A stretch of DNA of 64,000 nt from Salinibacterium sp. G-O1 (lineage in GTDB: Bacteria > Actinomycetota > Actinomycetes > Actinomycetales > Microbacteriaceae), in assembly GCF_030063305.1 (NCBI RefSeq), contig NZ_JASISV010000002.1, positions 744,001 through 808,000 on the forward strand. Direction: 5' to 3'. How positions within the stretch are numbered: position 1 is the first letter of the stretch; every line of letters starts with the position of its first letter. Below are positions 9,336-18,248 of this stretch, piece by piece. A program made the position numbers and the translations under genes. The notes under the pieces are model-generated. The model worked only from the letters and a program-made list of their open reading frames with translations, was not told the origin of the DNA and searched no databases.

Positions 9336-9713
9336 GACGACGGCCCATTAGCTAACAAAGCTATAACGTCCTATCGGCCACGATATACCGCTGTGGTACC
9401 GATCCGAAGGCCCGGAACACCCGCAAAAAGCTCCCATATGATGCGCGGTGGTCGACGGGAGCCTCGATCCCGGCTACCGTTGATAAAGGCCCAGCAGGGC
9501 GGATCATCCAGATCTGCCGCGGGCTTGAACCATCCAGCAGGCCGCGACCACGACGCTTAGAACAGCTTTGGTCGTACGGTCGATGCACGCCGAACCGTCC
9601 CATGACGGATTCCACCGCCGGAGGCTGCCTACTGCAGTCACGCCGCGACATCGCGTGCCCGACCCGGACCGTCAACCGAAGAAGCAGCGCGCTGCGCGTG
9701 CCTCCAGGAGAAC
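9336..9713. other. 378-bp intergenic region
   Basis: No convincing gene on either strand. It holds a weak repeat TAGCT-AACAA-AGCTA at 9349-9363 just after the thioesterase stop, a short GC palindrome (CAGCGCGCTG) near 9685, and the AGGAG ribosome site of the next gene at its end. It presumably carries the osmoprotectant-operon promoter, but I could not place one. Confidence 0.5.
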
Positions 9714-11012
9714 GTGACCGACAACATTGCCGTCCGCGCCAAGAACCTTTACAAGGTCTTCGGTCGCCGCCCCCAGGAAGCCGTGCAGAAGCTGCGCGCA
9801 GGGGCAAGTAGAACAGACATCGCCGAGCTCGGCACCGCCGCAGTTATCGACGCCAGCTTCGAGGTCAAGAAGGGCGAGATCTTCGTCGTTATGGGCCTCT
9901 CCGGGTCAGGAAAGTCGACCCTCATCCGCATGCTCAACGGCCTGTTGGATTCGACAGCCGGCAGTGTAACGATCAACGGCAACGCCGTGACGGGTATCTC
10001 ACCCAAGCAGCTGAGGTCCGTGCGACGCACAAGCGTCTCCATGGTGTTCCAGCACTTCGCTCTCTTCCCGCACCGCACCGTGCTCGATAACGTGGCTTAC
10101 GCCCTTGAAGTGCAGGGCGTTCCGCGCGCCGAGCGCCTCGAGCGTGCGGGCCGCACCGTCGAGCTGGTCGGGCTCGCGGGCTGGGCCGATCGCATGCCAT
10201 CAGAGCTGTCCGGCGGTATGCAGCAGCGTGTGGGTCTCGCCCGAGCGCTCACTGCCGACACCGACGTGCTTCTCATGGATGAGGCGTTCAGCGCACTCGA
10301 TCCGCTCATCCGCCGCGAAATGCAGCAGCAGCTTCTCGAATTGCAGCATGACCTCGGCAAGACCATCATCTTCATCACCCACGACCTCAACGAGGCCATG
10401 TTCATCGGTGACCGCATCGCGGTCATGCGCGATGGACGCGTCGTGCAGGTGGGAACGCCGGAAGAGATCCTGACCGATCCGGCCAACGACTACGTCGAGC
10501 AGTTCGTGCAGGATGTGGATCGCGCTCGCGTGCTCACCGCGGCGAGCGTCATGGAGCCAGCGCGATCGACAGTTCTGGCAACGGCAGGACCACGCGCCGC
10601 CCTCAAGACGATGCGCGACCTGCAGACCTCTGCCGCGTTCGTGCTCGGCCGTGACCGCAAACTCCAGGGCGTCGTTCGGGACGGTGAAGCCATGAAACTC
10701 GTGCGCACCGGCAACTCCGATCTCGCCTCGATCATCAGCGACGACTACGCCGCTGTCGATTCGACAACCTCCCTTTCCGAGCTCTTCGTGCCGTCCGTCG
10801 AGAGCACACTGCCTCTCGCCGTGATCGATGAGCGCCAGCGGCTGGTGGGAGTGATCCCCCGCGTCACGCTGCTCGCCGCCCTGGGCAACGTGAGCACTGA
10901 TACCGCGGAAACCCCGGTGCTTGACCCTCCGCCCACGGTCGAACCGGCAGCGATTACCGCTGCCCTGCGCGTTGCCGACGAGACAATGTCCATGACAGGA
11001 GGAACCCGATGA
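9714..11012 (+). CDS. proV: glycine betaine/proline ABC transporter ATP-binding protein
   Basis: A 432-residue ATPase of the ProV/OpuAA family, longer than a plain ABC ATPase because of C-terminal CBS-like sequence (about residues 275-400). Such domains gate transport in response to ionic strength in OpuA. Walker A is GLSGSGKST near 61, the signature is LSGGMQQRVGL near 163 and Walker B is VLLMDEAFSALD near 186. The GTG start has AGGAG 6 nt upstream. It overlaps the permease gene by 4 bp (ATGA), so the two are translationally coupled. It energises uptake of a compatible solute. Confidence 0.94.
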   Translation: MTDNIAVRAKNLYKVFGRRPQEAVQKLRAGASRTDIAELGTAAVIDASFEVKKGEIFVVMGLSGSGKSTLIRMLNGLLDSTAGSVTINGNAVTGISPKQLRSVRRTSVSMVFQHFALFPHRTVLDNVAYALEVQGVPRAERLERAGRTVELVGLAGWADRMPSELSGGMQQRVGLARALTADTDVLLMDEAFSALDPLIRREMQQQLLELQHDLGKTIIFITHDLNEAMFIGDRIAVMRDGRVVQVGTPEEILTDPANDYVEQFVQDVDRARVLTAASVMEPARSTVLATAGPRAALKTMRDLQTSAAFVLGRDRKLQGVVRDGEAMKLVRTGNSDLASIISDDYAAVDSTTSLSELFVPSVESTLPLAVIDERQRLVGVIPRVTLLAALGNVSTDTAETPVLDPPPTVEPAAITAALRVADETMSMTGGTR

Positions 11013-11971
11013 ACGACTTCTTCCGCCTCCCCCTCGGCCAGTGGGTCGAAGATGGCATCGACTACGTCACCGCGACTTTCGGCTGGTTCTTCGACGCCAT
11101 CCGATTCATCATCAGTGGTGCACACGACAGTGTGAACCTCCTTCTCACATCGCCTCCGTTCTGGGTTCTGCTGATCATCTTCGCGGCCATCGCCTTTGCC
11201 GCACGTGGTTGGGTTTTCGCCGTAGGAACTGTGCTTGGCTTCGGAATCATCCTCGGTGTCGACCAGTGGGATAACGCCATGGATACCCTCGCGCTAGTGC
11301 TGGTGGCGGCCCTCGTGGCAGTGCTCATCAGCGTGCCGCTCGGGATCCTCGCGGCTAGCAACCGTACGGTGTCGACGATCCTCAAGCCCGTCCTGGACTT
11401 CCTGCAGACCATGCCGGCGTTCGTCTATCTGATCCCGGCGCTCATCCTGTTCAGGATCGGCGACGTTCCCGGAATCGTTGCGACAGTCGTCTTTGCGATT
11501 GCCCCTGGGGTGCGACTCACCGAGCTCGGCATTCGCGGTGTTGATTCGGAGATCGTGGAGGCGGGACACGCTTTCGGCGCATCGCCGTTCCGCATCATGC
11601 GTCAGGTGCAGCTTCCGCTGGCCCTGCCGTCGATCATGGCCGGAATCAACCAGGTCATCATGCTGTCGCTGTCCATGGTCGTTATCGCGTCCATGGTGGG
11701 AGCGAATGGCCTCGGGCAGCCGGTCATCCGGAGCCTCAGTCGCGGCGACGTTTCGCTCGGTTTCGAAGCCGGGCTGTCGGTTGTCGTGTTGGCCATCTTC
11801 CTGGACCGCCTCACCGCATCGTTTGGCAGGGGAACGGGATTCCTCGGATTCCTGCTCAACTCGATGAAGCCGCAATCCCGGAGCGCCACGGCAACGGCCG
11901 CTCCTTCCACCCCAGCGGATGCCGCGGCCACCGCCGCGCCCGCAGAGCTTAGTTCCTCAGCTCGCCAGTAA
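11009..11971 (+). CDS. proW: glycine betaine ABC transporter permease
   Basis: A 320-residue inner-membrane permease of the ProW/OpuAB family. Several membrane segments occur in the first 280 residues. The ATPase-contact loop reads VEAGHAFGASPFRIMRQVQL. The C-terminus is an Ala/Thr/Ser-rich tail (about the last 35 residues) with no recognisable domain. ATG 11009 overlaps the ATPase stop. With the ATPase and the downstream binding protein it makes a complete osmoprotectant importer. Confidence 0.94.
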   Translation: MNDFFRLPLGQWVEDGIDYVTATFGWFFDAIRFIISGAHDSVNLLLTSPPFWVLLIIFAAIAFAARGWVFAVGTVLGFGIILGVDQWDNAMDTLALVLVAALVAVLISVPLGILAASNRTVSTILKPVLDFLQTMPAFVYLIPALILFRIGDVPGIVATVVFAIAPGVRLTELGIRGVDSEIVEAGHAFGASPFRIMRQVQLPLALPSIMAGINQVIMLSLSMVVIASMVGANGLGQPVIRSLSRGDVSLGFEAGLSVVVLAIFLDRLTASFGRGTGFLGFLLNSMKPQSRSATATAAPSTPADAAATAAPAELSSSARQ

Positions 11972-12074
11972 TTCTCGCGTGCCGTCGGCACACGAGAACC
12001 ATGCAACACCATGTGCATGCACCTCATGTCATCTACGCTCGCGCCCTTTTGGCGAGCAGAACAGGACAACAATC

Positions 12075-12965
12075 ATGAAGAAACAGCTCAAAATGGCTAC
12101 GGCCATCGGCGCCACGGCGCTCCTCGCACTCACCGCGTGCGCATCCACCCCTGCCGGCGACAACGCCAGCGGCGCGGACAGCAAAGACCTCAGCATCGGA
12201 GTCTTCAACGGCTGGCCAGAGGGCGAAGCGGTCTCGATTCTCTGGAAGACGATCCTTGAGGAAAAGGGTTACAACGTCGAGCTCGAGTATGCCGACGTGC
12301 TCCCCGTCTTCTCAGCGCTCAGCACCGGCGACTACGACATCACGCTTGACGGCTGGCTGCCGATCACCCACCAGTCGCTCATGGAGGAATATGGCGACAG
12401 CATTGGTGACCTCGGTGCCTGGAACGACGAGGCTGTACTGACCGTCGCCGTGAACGAGGATGCACCGATCGATTCACTCGAAGAGCTCGCCGACAACGGA
12501 GACCTCTTCGACAACCGGATCGTGGGCATTGAGCCCGGTGCCGGCCTGACAGAGGCCGTCGCCGACCGCACCATCCCCGCCTACGGCCTGGATTCGTTTG
12601 ACTTCCAGACCTCGTCCACTCCGGCCATGCTCGGAGAGCTCAAGGCTGCATTGGCCGCGGGCGAGAACGTTGCCGTCACCCTGTGGCGTCCACACTGGGC
12701 ATACGACGCCTTCCCCCTGAAGGACCTCACCGACCCTGAGGGAACTCTGGGCGACCAGGAGTCATTGCACACCCTGTCTCGCGATGGCTTCGAGGGCGAC
12801 TACCCCGAGCTCACAGAATGGTTCTCAAACTTCACGATGAGCTCCGAGCTGCTTTACTCGCTCGAGAACGTCATGTACAACGAGTACGAGGGCACCGACT
12901 TCGAGCCGATCGTGGCGAAGTGGATCTCCGAGAACCAGGACTACGTCGACGGCCTGACTTCCTAG
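12075..12965 (+). CDS. proX: glycine betaine-type ABC transporter substrate-binding lipoprotein
   Basis: A 296-residue extracellular binding protein of the OpuAC family. It begins MKKQLKMATAIGATALL with lipobox LTAC, so it is probably a lipoprotein. Aromatic-rich stretches typical of the quaternary-ammonium pocket are visible, such as LDGWLPITHQSLME and VTLWRPHWAYDAF. I chose ATG 12075, where the signal peptide starts and AGGA lies 7 nt upstream, although the frame is open further back. It lies about 100 bp after the permease in the same direction. Confidence 0.93.
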   Translation: MKKQLKMATAIGATALLALTACASTPAGDNASGADSKDLSIGVFNGWPEGEAVSILWKTILEEKGYNVELEYADVLPVFSALSTGDYDITLDGWLPITHQSLMEEYGDSIGDLGAWNDEAVLTVAVNEDAPIDSLEELADNGDLFDNRIVGIEPGAGLTEAVADRTIPAYGLDSFDFQTSSTPAMLGELKAALAAGENVAVTLWRPHWAYDAFPLKDLTDPEGTLGDQESLHTLSRDGFEGDYPELTEWFSNFTMSSELLYSLENVMYNEYEGTDFEPIVAKWISENQDYVDGLTS

Positions 12966-12998
12966 GCTTCACCACGTAGCCACCGACGCGTGCGGCCG

Positions 12999-13475
12999 CT
13001 ACGCCCTGGATCGCCTCGTGAATATCACGGGATCCTCGGTGTAGTCGGCCCACGCGTCGCGGCACGTGTCAGGCAGTCTGGTGGGACGCCCATCTGCTGC
13101 CGTCACCGTGACCATCGTCACCACACACCGTGCGTACAGCACGCGCGGCTCGACTCCTATGGGTGAGTACACCTCGTAGCACATGTCGAAACTTGCACCG
13201 CCGATAGCCCCAAACCACACTTCGAGCTCAGCCGGAGCCCGTGAGTACGGCATCTGAGCAAGGTACTCGGTCTCCAGCCGCGCAACGACCGTCATCACCA
13301 CTCCGACCGCAGGATCGAGCACTGCTGTCGGCAGGTTCTCTGCCGGATCCTCGCTGCGCCAGATCACGCGCACCCGAGCCTCTTCGACAAGTCGCAGGAT
13401 CACGACATTGTTGATGTGCCCATAGGCGTCCATATCGCCCCACCGGAGGGCGATCGGAACGCTGACCCTGGCGAT
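12999..13475 (-). CDS. acyl-CoA thioesterase, single hot-dog fold, with a probable AUC start
   Basis: A 4-hydroxybenzoyl-CoA thioesterase-like hot-dog protein. The family motif WGDMDAYGHINN has the catalytic-type Asp near the N-terminus. The first ATG (13433) falls inside this motif and would remove strand beta-1 (VSVPIALRWGD). Upstream in frame there is no ATG, GTG or TTG back to a TGA inside ettA. Two ATC codons at 13478 and 13475 lie at the expected start, and AGGGA is 6 nt before the second. I therefore propose AUC initiation just after the ettA stop. A sequencing error in an original ATG is the alternative. It is probably co-transcribed with ettA. Confidence 0.8.
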   Translation of the reverse strand: MARVSVPIALRWGDMDAYGHINNVVILRLVEEARVRVIWRSEDPAENLPTAVLDPAVGVVMTVVARLETEYLAQMPYSRAPAELEVWFGAIGGASFDMCYEVYSPIGVEPRVLYARCVVTMVTVTAADGRPTRLPDTCRDAWADYTEDPVIFTRRSRA

Positions 13476-13477
13476 GA

Positions 13478-15160
13478 TTAGTCCCTGGTGAGCTTGCGGT
13501 ACGCGCTGCGGTGCGGTTTGGCCGCATCCGGGCCGAGTCGCTCGATCTTGTTCTCTTCGTACGACTCGAAGTTCCCCTCAAACCAGTACCAGTTCGCCGG
13601 ATCGTCCTCGGTTCCCTCGTAGGCGAGGATGTGCGTGGCAATTCGGTCGAGGAACCACCGATCGTGAGTGATGACCACAGCGCAACCGGGGAACTCAAGC
13701 AGAGCGTTCTCGAGGGATCCGAGAGTCTCGACGTCGAGGTCGTTGGTCGGTTCGTCGAGCAGGAGGAGGTTTCCGCCCTGCTTGAGCGTCAGCGCGAGGT
13801 TCAGACGGTTGCGCTCACCACCGGAGAGCACCCCGGCCTTCTTTTGCTGATCCGGGCCCTTGAACCCGAACTGCGACACATAGCCACGTGACGGGATCTC
13901 GGTCTTGCCGACCTGGATGTAGTCCTGGCCGTCGGAGACGACCTCCCACAGGGTCTTGTTCGGGTCGATGCCGCCACGGTCCTGGTCGACGTAGGAAATA
14001 TCGACAGTCTCGCCGATCTTCAGGTCACCACCGTCGAGGGGCTCAAGACCCGTGATGGTCTTGAACATCGTCGTCTTACCGACGCCGTTCGGGCCGATGA
14101 CTCCGACGATGCCGTTTCTGGGAAGCGTGAAGCTCAGGTTGTCGATGAGGACGCGCTCACCGAATCCCTTCTTGAGTTTCTTCGCATCGATAACCTGGGC
14201 ACCGAGCCGCGGGCCGACAGGGATGACCAGCTCTTCGAAATCGAGCTTTCTGGTCTTCTCCGCCTCACTGGCCATCTCTTCGTAGCGCGCGAGACGTGCC
14301 TTCGACTTGACCTGACGGCCCTTCGCATTGCTGCGCACCCATTCGAGTTCGGACGAGAGGCGCTTGGCGAGCTTCGCATCCTTCTTGCCCTGCACCTCGA
14401 GACGAGCACCCTTCTTTTCGAGGTAGGTCGAGTAGTTGCCTTCGTAGGGATACAGGTGGCCGCGGTCGACTTCGGCGATCCACTCGGCAACGTGGTCGAG
14501 GAAGTACCTATCGTGAGTGACCGCGAGGACCGCTCCGTGGTACTGCGCAAGGTGCTGCTCGAGCCACAACACACTCTCGGCGTCGAGGTGGTTGGTGGGC
14601 TCGTCAAGCAGCAGCAGGTCTGGTTTCTGCAGCAGCAGTTTGGTCAGCGCAACGCGGCGCTTCTCACCACCGGAAAGCTTGTCGACGGGCGAGTCGCCGG
14701 GGGGCGTGCGAAGTGCATCCATCGCTTGCTCGAGCTGCGAGTCGAGATCCCACGCGTCAGCGGCGTCGATCTCTTCTTGCAGGGAGCCCATCTCGGCGAG
14801 CAGCGCGTCGAAGTCAGCGTCCGGCTCGGCCATTTCCAGGCCAATGGCCGAATGACGGTCGACCTTGTCCTTGATCGCCCGTACGCCGTCCTGCACGTTT
14901 TCGAGCACCGTCTTCGTCTCGTCCAGCTCTGGCTCCTGCATCAGGATGCCCACGCTGAAGCCCGGGCTCAACCGCGCCTCGCCGTTGCTGGGGGTGTCGA
15001 GGCCCGCCATGATCTTCAGAATCGTGGACTTGCCCGCGCCGTTGGGGCCGACCACCCCGATCTTCGCACCGGGAAGAAATGACATGGTGACGTCGTCGAG
15101 GATGAGCTTGTCGCCGACCGCCTTGCGGGCGCGCACCATGGAATAAATAAATTCGGCCAT
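13478..15160 (-). CDS. ettA: energy-dependent translational throttle protein EttA (ABC-F)
   Basis: A 560-residue soluble protein with two ABC ATPase domains and no membrane segments, the normal length for EttA. EttA binds the ribosomal E site and couples ATP/ADP state to translation elongation. First domain: GPNGAGKST near 38 and LSGGEKRRVAL. Second domain: GPNGVGKTT and LSGGERNRLNL, with LLLLDEPTNHLD and LLLLDEPTNDLD. The lysine- and arginine-rich linker (about 240-310) fits the P-site-tRNA interacting region. ATG 15160 follows TAGAAT by exactly 6 nt without a Shine-Dalgarno site, so the mRNA is probably leaderless. Confidence 0.96.
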   Translation of the reverse strand: MAEFIYSMVRARKAVGDKLILDDVTMSFLPGAKIGVVGPNGAGKSTILKIMAGLDTPSNGEARLSPGFSVGILMQEPELDETKTVLENVQDGVRAIKDKVDRHSAIGLEMAEPDADFDALLAEMGSLQEEIDAADAWDLDSQLEQAMDALRTPPGDSPVDKLSGGEKRRVALTKLLLQKPDLLLLDEPTNHLDAESVLWLEQHLAQYHGAVLAVTHDRYFLDHVAEWIAEVDRGHLYPYEGNYSTYLEKKGARLEVQGKKDAKLAKRLSSELEWVRSNAKGRQVKSKARLARYEEMASEAEKTRKLDFEELVIPVGPRLGAQVIDAKKLKKGFGERVLIDNLSFTLPRNGIVGVIGPNGVGKTTMFKTITGLEPLDGGDLKIGETVDISYVDQDRGGIDPNKTLWEVVSDGQDYIQVGKTEIPSRGYVSQFGFKGPDQQKKAGVLSGGERNRLNLALTLKQGGNLLLLDEPTNDLDVETLGSLENALLEFPGCAVVITHDRWFLDRIATHILAYEGTEDDPANWYWFEGNFESYEENKIERLGPDAAKPHRSAYRKLTRD

Positions 15161-15166
15161 GACCCC

Positions 15167-15172
15167 ATTCTA
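15167..15172 (-). promoter_or_regulatory. -10 box of ettA (leaderless)
   Basis: TAGAAT on the minus strand ends exactly 6 nt before ATG 15160, the usual spacing of actinobacterial leaderless promoters. Confidence 0.6.
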
Positions 15173-15195
15173 TGGAACGCAGTCGGGCCCGACTT

Positions 15196-15696
15196 CTACC
15201 AGTCGATCGTGCGCGTGCGCCCGATCAGGCAGGAGCCGGTGGTGAGCTTGGGGGCGAGTATCGTGCTGTAACCCGACGCGCTGTACTGTCCGACCAAGCA
15301 TTCTTCACCCAGAAGCACTGAAAAAATCAGGGAATCGACCGGGAGATTAATCGCGGTCCGGTCCGGAGTGATTTGCATCGCCGCTTTATCGAACCCCACG
15401 CTCACCAGGTTGTCGATGACGCCCCTGCCCTCAGGGATGACGCTGCCGACCTGAGTGAAGTAGTTCTGATTTGCCAGGTCAAAGATCGGTTTGTTCTCTT
15501 CTGCAGTGCCACCCGGCACGAACACCGGTTCCGCTGGTGGGGCCGGCGTCGGCGTTGGGTTGTCGTCGGGTACCGCGGTAGCAGTCGGAGTCTTCGTCAC
15601 CTCGGGTGCTGGCGTGGCTCCAACGCAGGCACTCAGACCCAGTGTCAGAGCGAGGGCCGCCGCTGTCAGAGCCAGGGATCGCGCAACAATGCCCAT
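15196..15696 (-). CDS. putative lipoprotein of unknown function
   Basis: A 166-residue protein with signal peptide MGIVARSLALTAAALALTLG and lipobox LSAC. A Thr/Pro-rich linker follows (about residues 28-55), then a conserved-looking domain of about 105 residues with ENKPIFDLANQNYF and two cysteines near the end (EECLVGQY and GSCLIGRT) that could form a disulfide. ATG 15696 is chosen over a longer reading because GGGAG lies 9 nt upstream and the signal peptide starts there. It is exported and probably membrane-anchored; function is unknown. Confidence 0.8.
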   Translation of the reverse strand: MGIVARSLALTAAALALTLGLSACVGATPAPEVTKTPTATAVPDDNPTPTPAPPAEPVFVPGGTAEENKPIFDLANQNYFTQVGSVIPEGRGVIDNLVSVGFDKAAMQITPDRTAINLPVDSLIFSVLLGEECLVGQYSASGYSTILAPKLTTGSCLIGRTRTIDW

Positions 15697-15800
15697 CGTT
15701 GAACGCTCCCCCAGCCTGATCAATGTGTGTGGATCTCTTGGGGGCACAAACCCGCGCAATCGATCAGGGCGAGTATACGGTCGCTGGCGAGGGAGGAGTG

Positions 15801-16313
15801 TCAGAAAGGCACCGGCAGCTCCTCTGCCTCATCCGGAATTGGGGCGTCAACATCACCCGAATTGTCGACGCTGTTCGAGGTGGCCGCAGCCCAGGATTCG
15901 GCCGGCGTACCGTCGCTTCCGGCAGGCATCGCGGCGTCCTGGGTGGCGCGGCTGGACGAGATGGTGCGCGAGAACACCGACGTGCCCCACGACAGGTCAT
16001 GGCCTATCGACTCCGCCTCGATGTCAACCGTGGTTCCCGTGCGCTCCCCGTTCTGCCACTCGCGAATCTTGAGCCGCCCTGACACAACGACCCTGTCGCC
16101 CTTTTTGATCGATGACGAACAGTTCTCGCCGAGTTGACGAAACGCGGTGATCGTGTACCAGTTCGTGTCGACATCGATCCACCGTTCCTGCGCCCGGTCA
16201 AACCGGCGCTGGGCGGATGCGAGCCGGAACGACGAAATCGTGAGGCCCTCATTGGTCACGATGTGCCTGGGGACTGTGGCCACGAGGCCGGCCAGTGTGA
16301 TGTTGTCAGTCAT
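15801..16313 (-). CDS. ssb: single-stranded DNA-binding protein (paralogue)
   Basis: A 170-residue SSB with an N-terminal OB fold (about residues 1-110; DTNWYTITAFRQLGENCSSS, KGDRVVVSGRLKIREW) and a disordered C-terminal half ending in the acidic tip EAEELPVPF, which in SSBs recruits partner proteins. It binds single-stranded DNA in replication, repair or competence. It stands apart from any rpsF/rpsR cluster, so it may be a second SSB rather than the replicative one; that is inference. ATG 16313 has GGAG 6 nt upstream, and the frame upstream of it is not SSB-like. Confidence 0.92.
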   Translation of the reverse strand: MTDNITLAGLVATVPRHIVTNEGLTISSFRLASAQRRFDRAQERWIDVDTNWYTITAFRQLGENCSSSIKKGDRVVVSGRLKIREWQNGERTGTTVDIEAESIGHDLSWGTSVFSRTISSSRATQDAAMPAGSDGTPAESWAAATSNSVDNSGDVDAPIPDEAEELPVPF

Positions 16314-16446
16314 GTTCGCTCCATCTGCAAGGGACTCGGCATGGAAGGTCGTCCATGCCGGAACCGAAGCCCGGGGTCGGCACTCGTGCCGGGAAGCCGC
16401 CCCGGGCCTCGATGAGCCCAGTGTTGTCGCGATGCGAACGCAGAAA

Positions 16447-16478
16447 CGCCGGCATTTCCCATGTGGGGAAAGCCGGCG
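16447..16478 (-). terminator. terminator-like hairpin after the 70-residue gene
   Basis: Arms of 13 bp (CGCCGGC.TTTCCC and GGGAAAGCCGGCG) with one bulged base and a short loop are followed on the minus strand by TTTCTG. It lies about 35 bp past the stop at 16511 and before the ssb gene. Confidence 0.55.
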
Positions 16479-16510
16479 CTCCGGGACGTTCTGGAGGAGA
16501 GGAGGATTGG

Positions 16511-16723
16511 TTAGTGTTCGCGGAACTCCGGCCATTCTGCTCCGGGCAGAAGAGCGGCATGAAGCGCACTCTTCGCGATCTCGAGCGTGGGATATGACGC
16601 CCTGAAATCGGCATCGGCCACGAGCTTGAAGGTGTAACCGTCCTCAACCCTGTGGATCGAGCCAACCGCCCCGGCCGGCCCGAAAGCCACCCATGTCTGC
16701 CCCGTCAGTGTCTTTTCACTCAT
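16511..16723 (-). CDS. small conserved protein of unknown function
   Basis: A 70-residue protein beginning MSEKTLTGQTWVAFGPAG and ending EWPEFREH. It is predicted soluble, with a beta-rich first half (GSIHRVEDGYTFKLVAD) and a helical second half. ATG 16723 has AAAGGAG 8 nt upstream, a strong ribosome site. It is a single gene followed by a hairpin terminator. I recognise it only as a short protein of the type common in Microbacteriaceae; no function can be given. Confidence 0.78.
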   Translation of the reverse strand: MSEKTLTGQTWVAFGPAGAVGSIHRVEDGYTFKLVADADFRASYPTLEIAKSALHAALLPGAEWPEFREH

Positions 16724-16829
16724 CGTTGAGCTCCTTTCGTACACATCAGATTTGGAGTACGTAGCTGACGTTACGCCGAACAGAACTCGAAAGACAGGAG
16801 GTTCGAAAGATCGCGATGCTGGCGGCCCT

Positions 16830-16835
16830 TATTGT
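16830..16835 (+). promoter_or_regulatory. -10 box of the aldo/keto reductase gene (leaderless)
   Basis: TATTGT ends exactly 6 nt before ATG 16842, supporting that start over upstream in-frame codons. Confidence 0.55.
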
Positions 16836-16841
16836 GGAAGC

Positions 16842-17849
16842 ATGCCCTATGACGCTGCTCACGACCGTTACGAATCAATCGACTACGCAAGGGTGGGTCG
16901 CAGCGGGCTGAGGCTGCCGAAGATCTCGCTGGGGATCTGGAACAACTTCGGCTACGACCGCCCGCTCGACACCCAGAGAGCGATTATTCGTCGGGCGTTT
17001 GACCTCGGCATTGCCCATGTTGACATCGCGAACAACTATGGCCCTCCTCCCGGATCGGCCGAGAGCAACTTCGGCACAATCTTTGCTCAGGATCTCGCGC
17101 CGTACCGTGATGAGCTCATCATTTCGAGCAAGGCCGGGTATCGGATGTGGGATGGCCCGTATCAGGACATGGGATCACGCAAGTACCTTCTCTCGTCGCT
17201 TGACGCGAGCCTGAAGCGCACAGGGCTCGAGTACTTCGACATCTTCTACTCACACCGGCCGGACCCGGAGACTCCCATCGAGGAGACCATGGGTGCGCTG
17301 GCCAGTGCTGTCCACTCCGGCAAGGCTCTCTACGTCGGCGTATCGAACTACAGCCCAGAGCAAACCCGCGCGGCACAGGCGGCTCTGGCCGTTCACAACG
17401 TGCCGCTGACAATCCACCAGCCCCGCTACAACATGTTCGACCGTCACATCGAAGATGGTCTCTTTCCGGTTCTCGATGAACTCGGCATGGGAAGCATCGT
17501 GTTCTCGCCGCTGGCGCAGGGCCTCCTTACTGACCGCTACCTCGGTGGAATCCCCAGCGACTCGCGCGCGGCAAACAGCCCCTTCCTCGGCGCCTCCAAC
17601 ATCACCGATGAGTATCTCGAGCGGGTTCGCGGGCTGAATGCGATCGCTGAGGAGCGCGGGCAAAGCGTTGCGCAACTCGCGCTGTCCTGGGTTCTGCGTA
17701 TTCCACAGGTGACGTCTGCTTTGATCGGGGCGAGCAGCGTCCGGCAGCTCGAGAACAACCTCGCATCGCTCGACCAGCAACCACTCACCAATGACGAAAT
17801 CGCCGCGATCGACCAGTTCGCGGTGCACGGAACGGGCTCCCCCAGCTGA
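16842..17849 (+). CDS. aldo/keto reductase, YghZ/GAP-reductase type
   Basis: A 335-residue NADPH-dependent aldo/keto reductase of the AKR14 type, which in E. coli (YghZ) reduces L-glyceraldehyde 3-phosphate and methylglyoxal. The catalytic tetrad is visible: Asp in HVDIANNYGP with the following Tyr, Lys in ISSKAGY and His in FYSHRPD. The C-terminal cofactor region is SALIGASSVRQLENN. Length is typical. ATG 16842 begins MPYDAAHDRYESIDYARVG, the normal N-terminus, and follows a leaderless-type promoter. It probably has a detoxification role and acts alone. Confidence 0.92.
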   Translation: MPYDAAHDRYESIDYARVGRSGLRLPKISLGIWNNFGYDRPLDTQRAIIRRAFDLGIAHVDIANNYGPPPGSAESNFGTIFAQDLAPYRDELIISSKAGYRMWDGPYQDMGSRKYLLSSLDASLKRTGLEYFDIFYSHRPDPETPIEETMGALASAVHSGKALYVGVSNYSPEQTRAAQAALAVHNVPLTIHQPRYNMFDRHIEDGLFPVLDELGMGSIVFSPLAQGLLTDRYLGGIPSDSRAANSPFLGASNITDEYLERVRGLNAIAEERGQSVAQLALSWVLRIPQVTSALIGASSVRQLENNLASLDQQPLTNDEIAAIDQFAVHGTGSPS

Positions 17850-17925
17850 GGTAGCAAGATTGTATGAATGTCGGCGGTAGAACATATCTTCGAATGTAGA
17901 GATCGCCCACATTCGAGGAGACATT

Positions 17926-18183
17926 GTGACCACGCTCGACTTCGTTGGAACCCACCACATCGACTCTGCTGGCATCCGCGCCGGCATCGCCATAATTCAG
18001 CTGCACAACGACTTGTGGCGGGTGACGCGGCCAGACGGTGACGTGGTCGGCTACATCGAGCGCAGCCAGACTCCATCCGGCTCGCGGTATTTGGCAAAGA
18101 GGATGCTCCAGCGTCAGCGTAGGTTCCTCCCGATTGGCGAGTTCTGGGGACTTGACGATGCGCTGGATTGCTTCAGGTTCTGA
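17926..18183 (+). CDS. small conserved protein of unknown function
   Basis: An 85-residue protein from GTG 17926 with GAGGAG upstream. It has a compact beta-type core (LHNDLWRVTRPDGDVVGYIE), then a basic stretch (RYLAKRMLQRQRRFLPIG) and ends LDDALDCFRF. No signal peptide or membrane segment. The basic patch might contact nucleic acid, but this is weak. I do not recognise a named family. Confidence 0.75.
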   Translation: MTTLDFVGTHHIDSAGIRAGIAIIQLHNDLWRVTRPDGDVVGYIERSQTPSGSRYLAKRMLQRQRRFLPIGEFWGLDDALDCFRF

Positions 18184-18236
18184 GGTCGGTGCCGCGACTC
18201 GCCCAAGGCTTCCGTGATCCGCATCCCGCGCGGGGT

Positions 18237-18242
18237 TACAGT
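18237..18242 (+). promoter_or_regulatory. -10 box (leaderless) of the gene at 18249
   Basis: TACAGT ends exactly 6 nt before ATG 18249, fixing the start of the small membrane-anchored protein. Confidence 0.55.
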
Positions 18243-18248
18243 GCCTGC

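Noticed and set aside
9349-9363. Terminator after the thioesterase gene
   Set aside because: The stem TAGCT-AACAA-AGCTA is only 5 bp, AT-rich and without a T run.
9361-9807. Possible minus-strand gene between tesB and proV
   Set aside because: It runs into the proV coding region, has no ribosome site and no family resemblance; Arg/Ser/Pro-rich.
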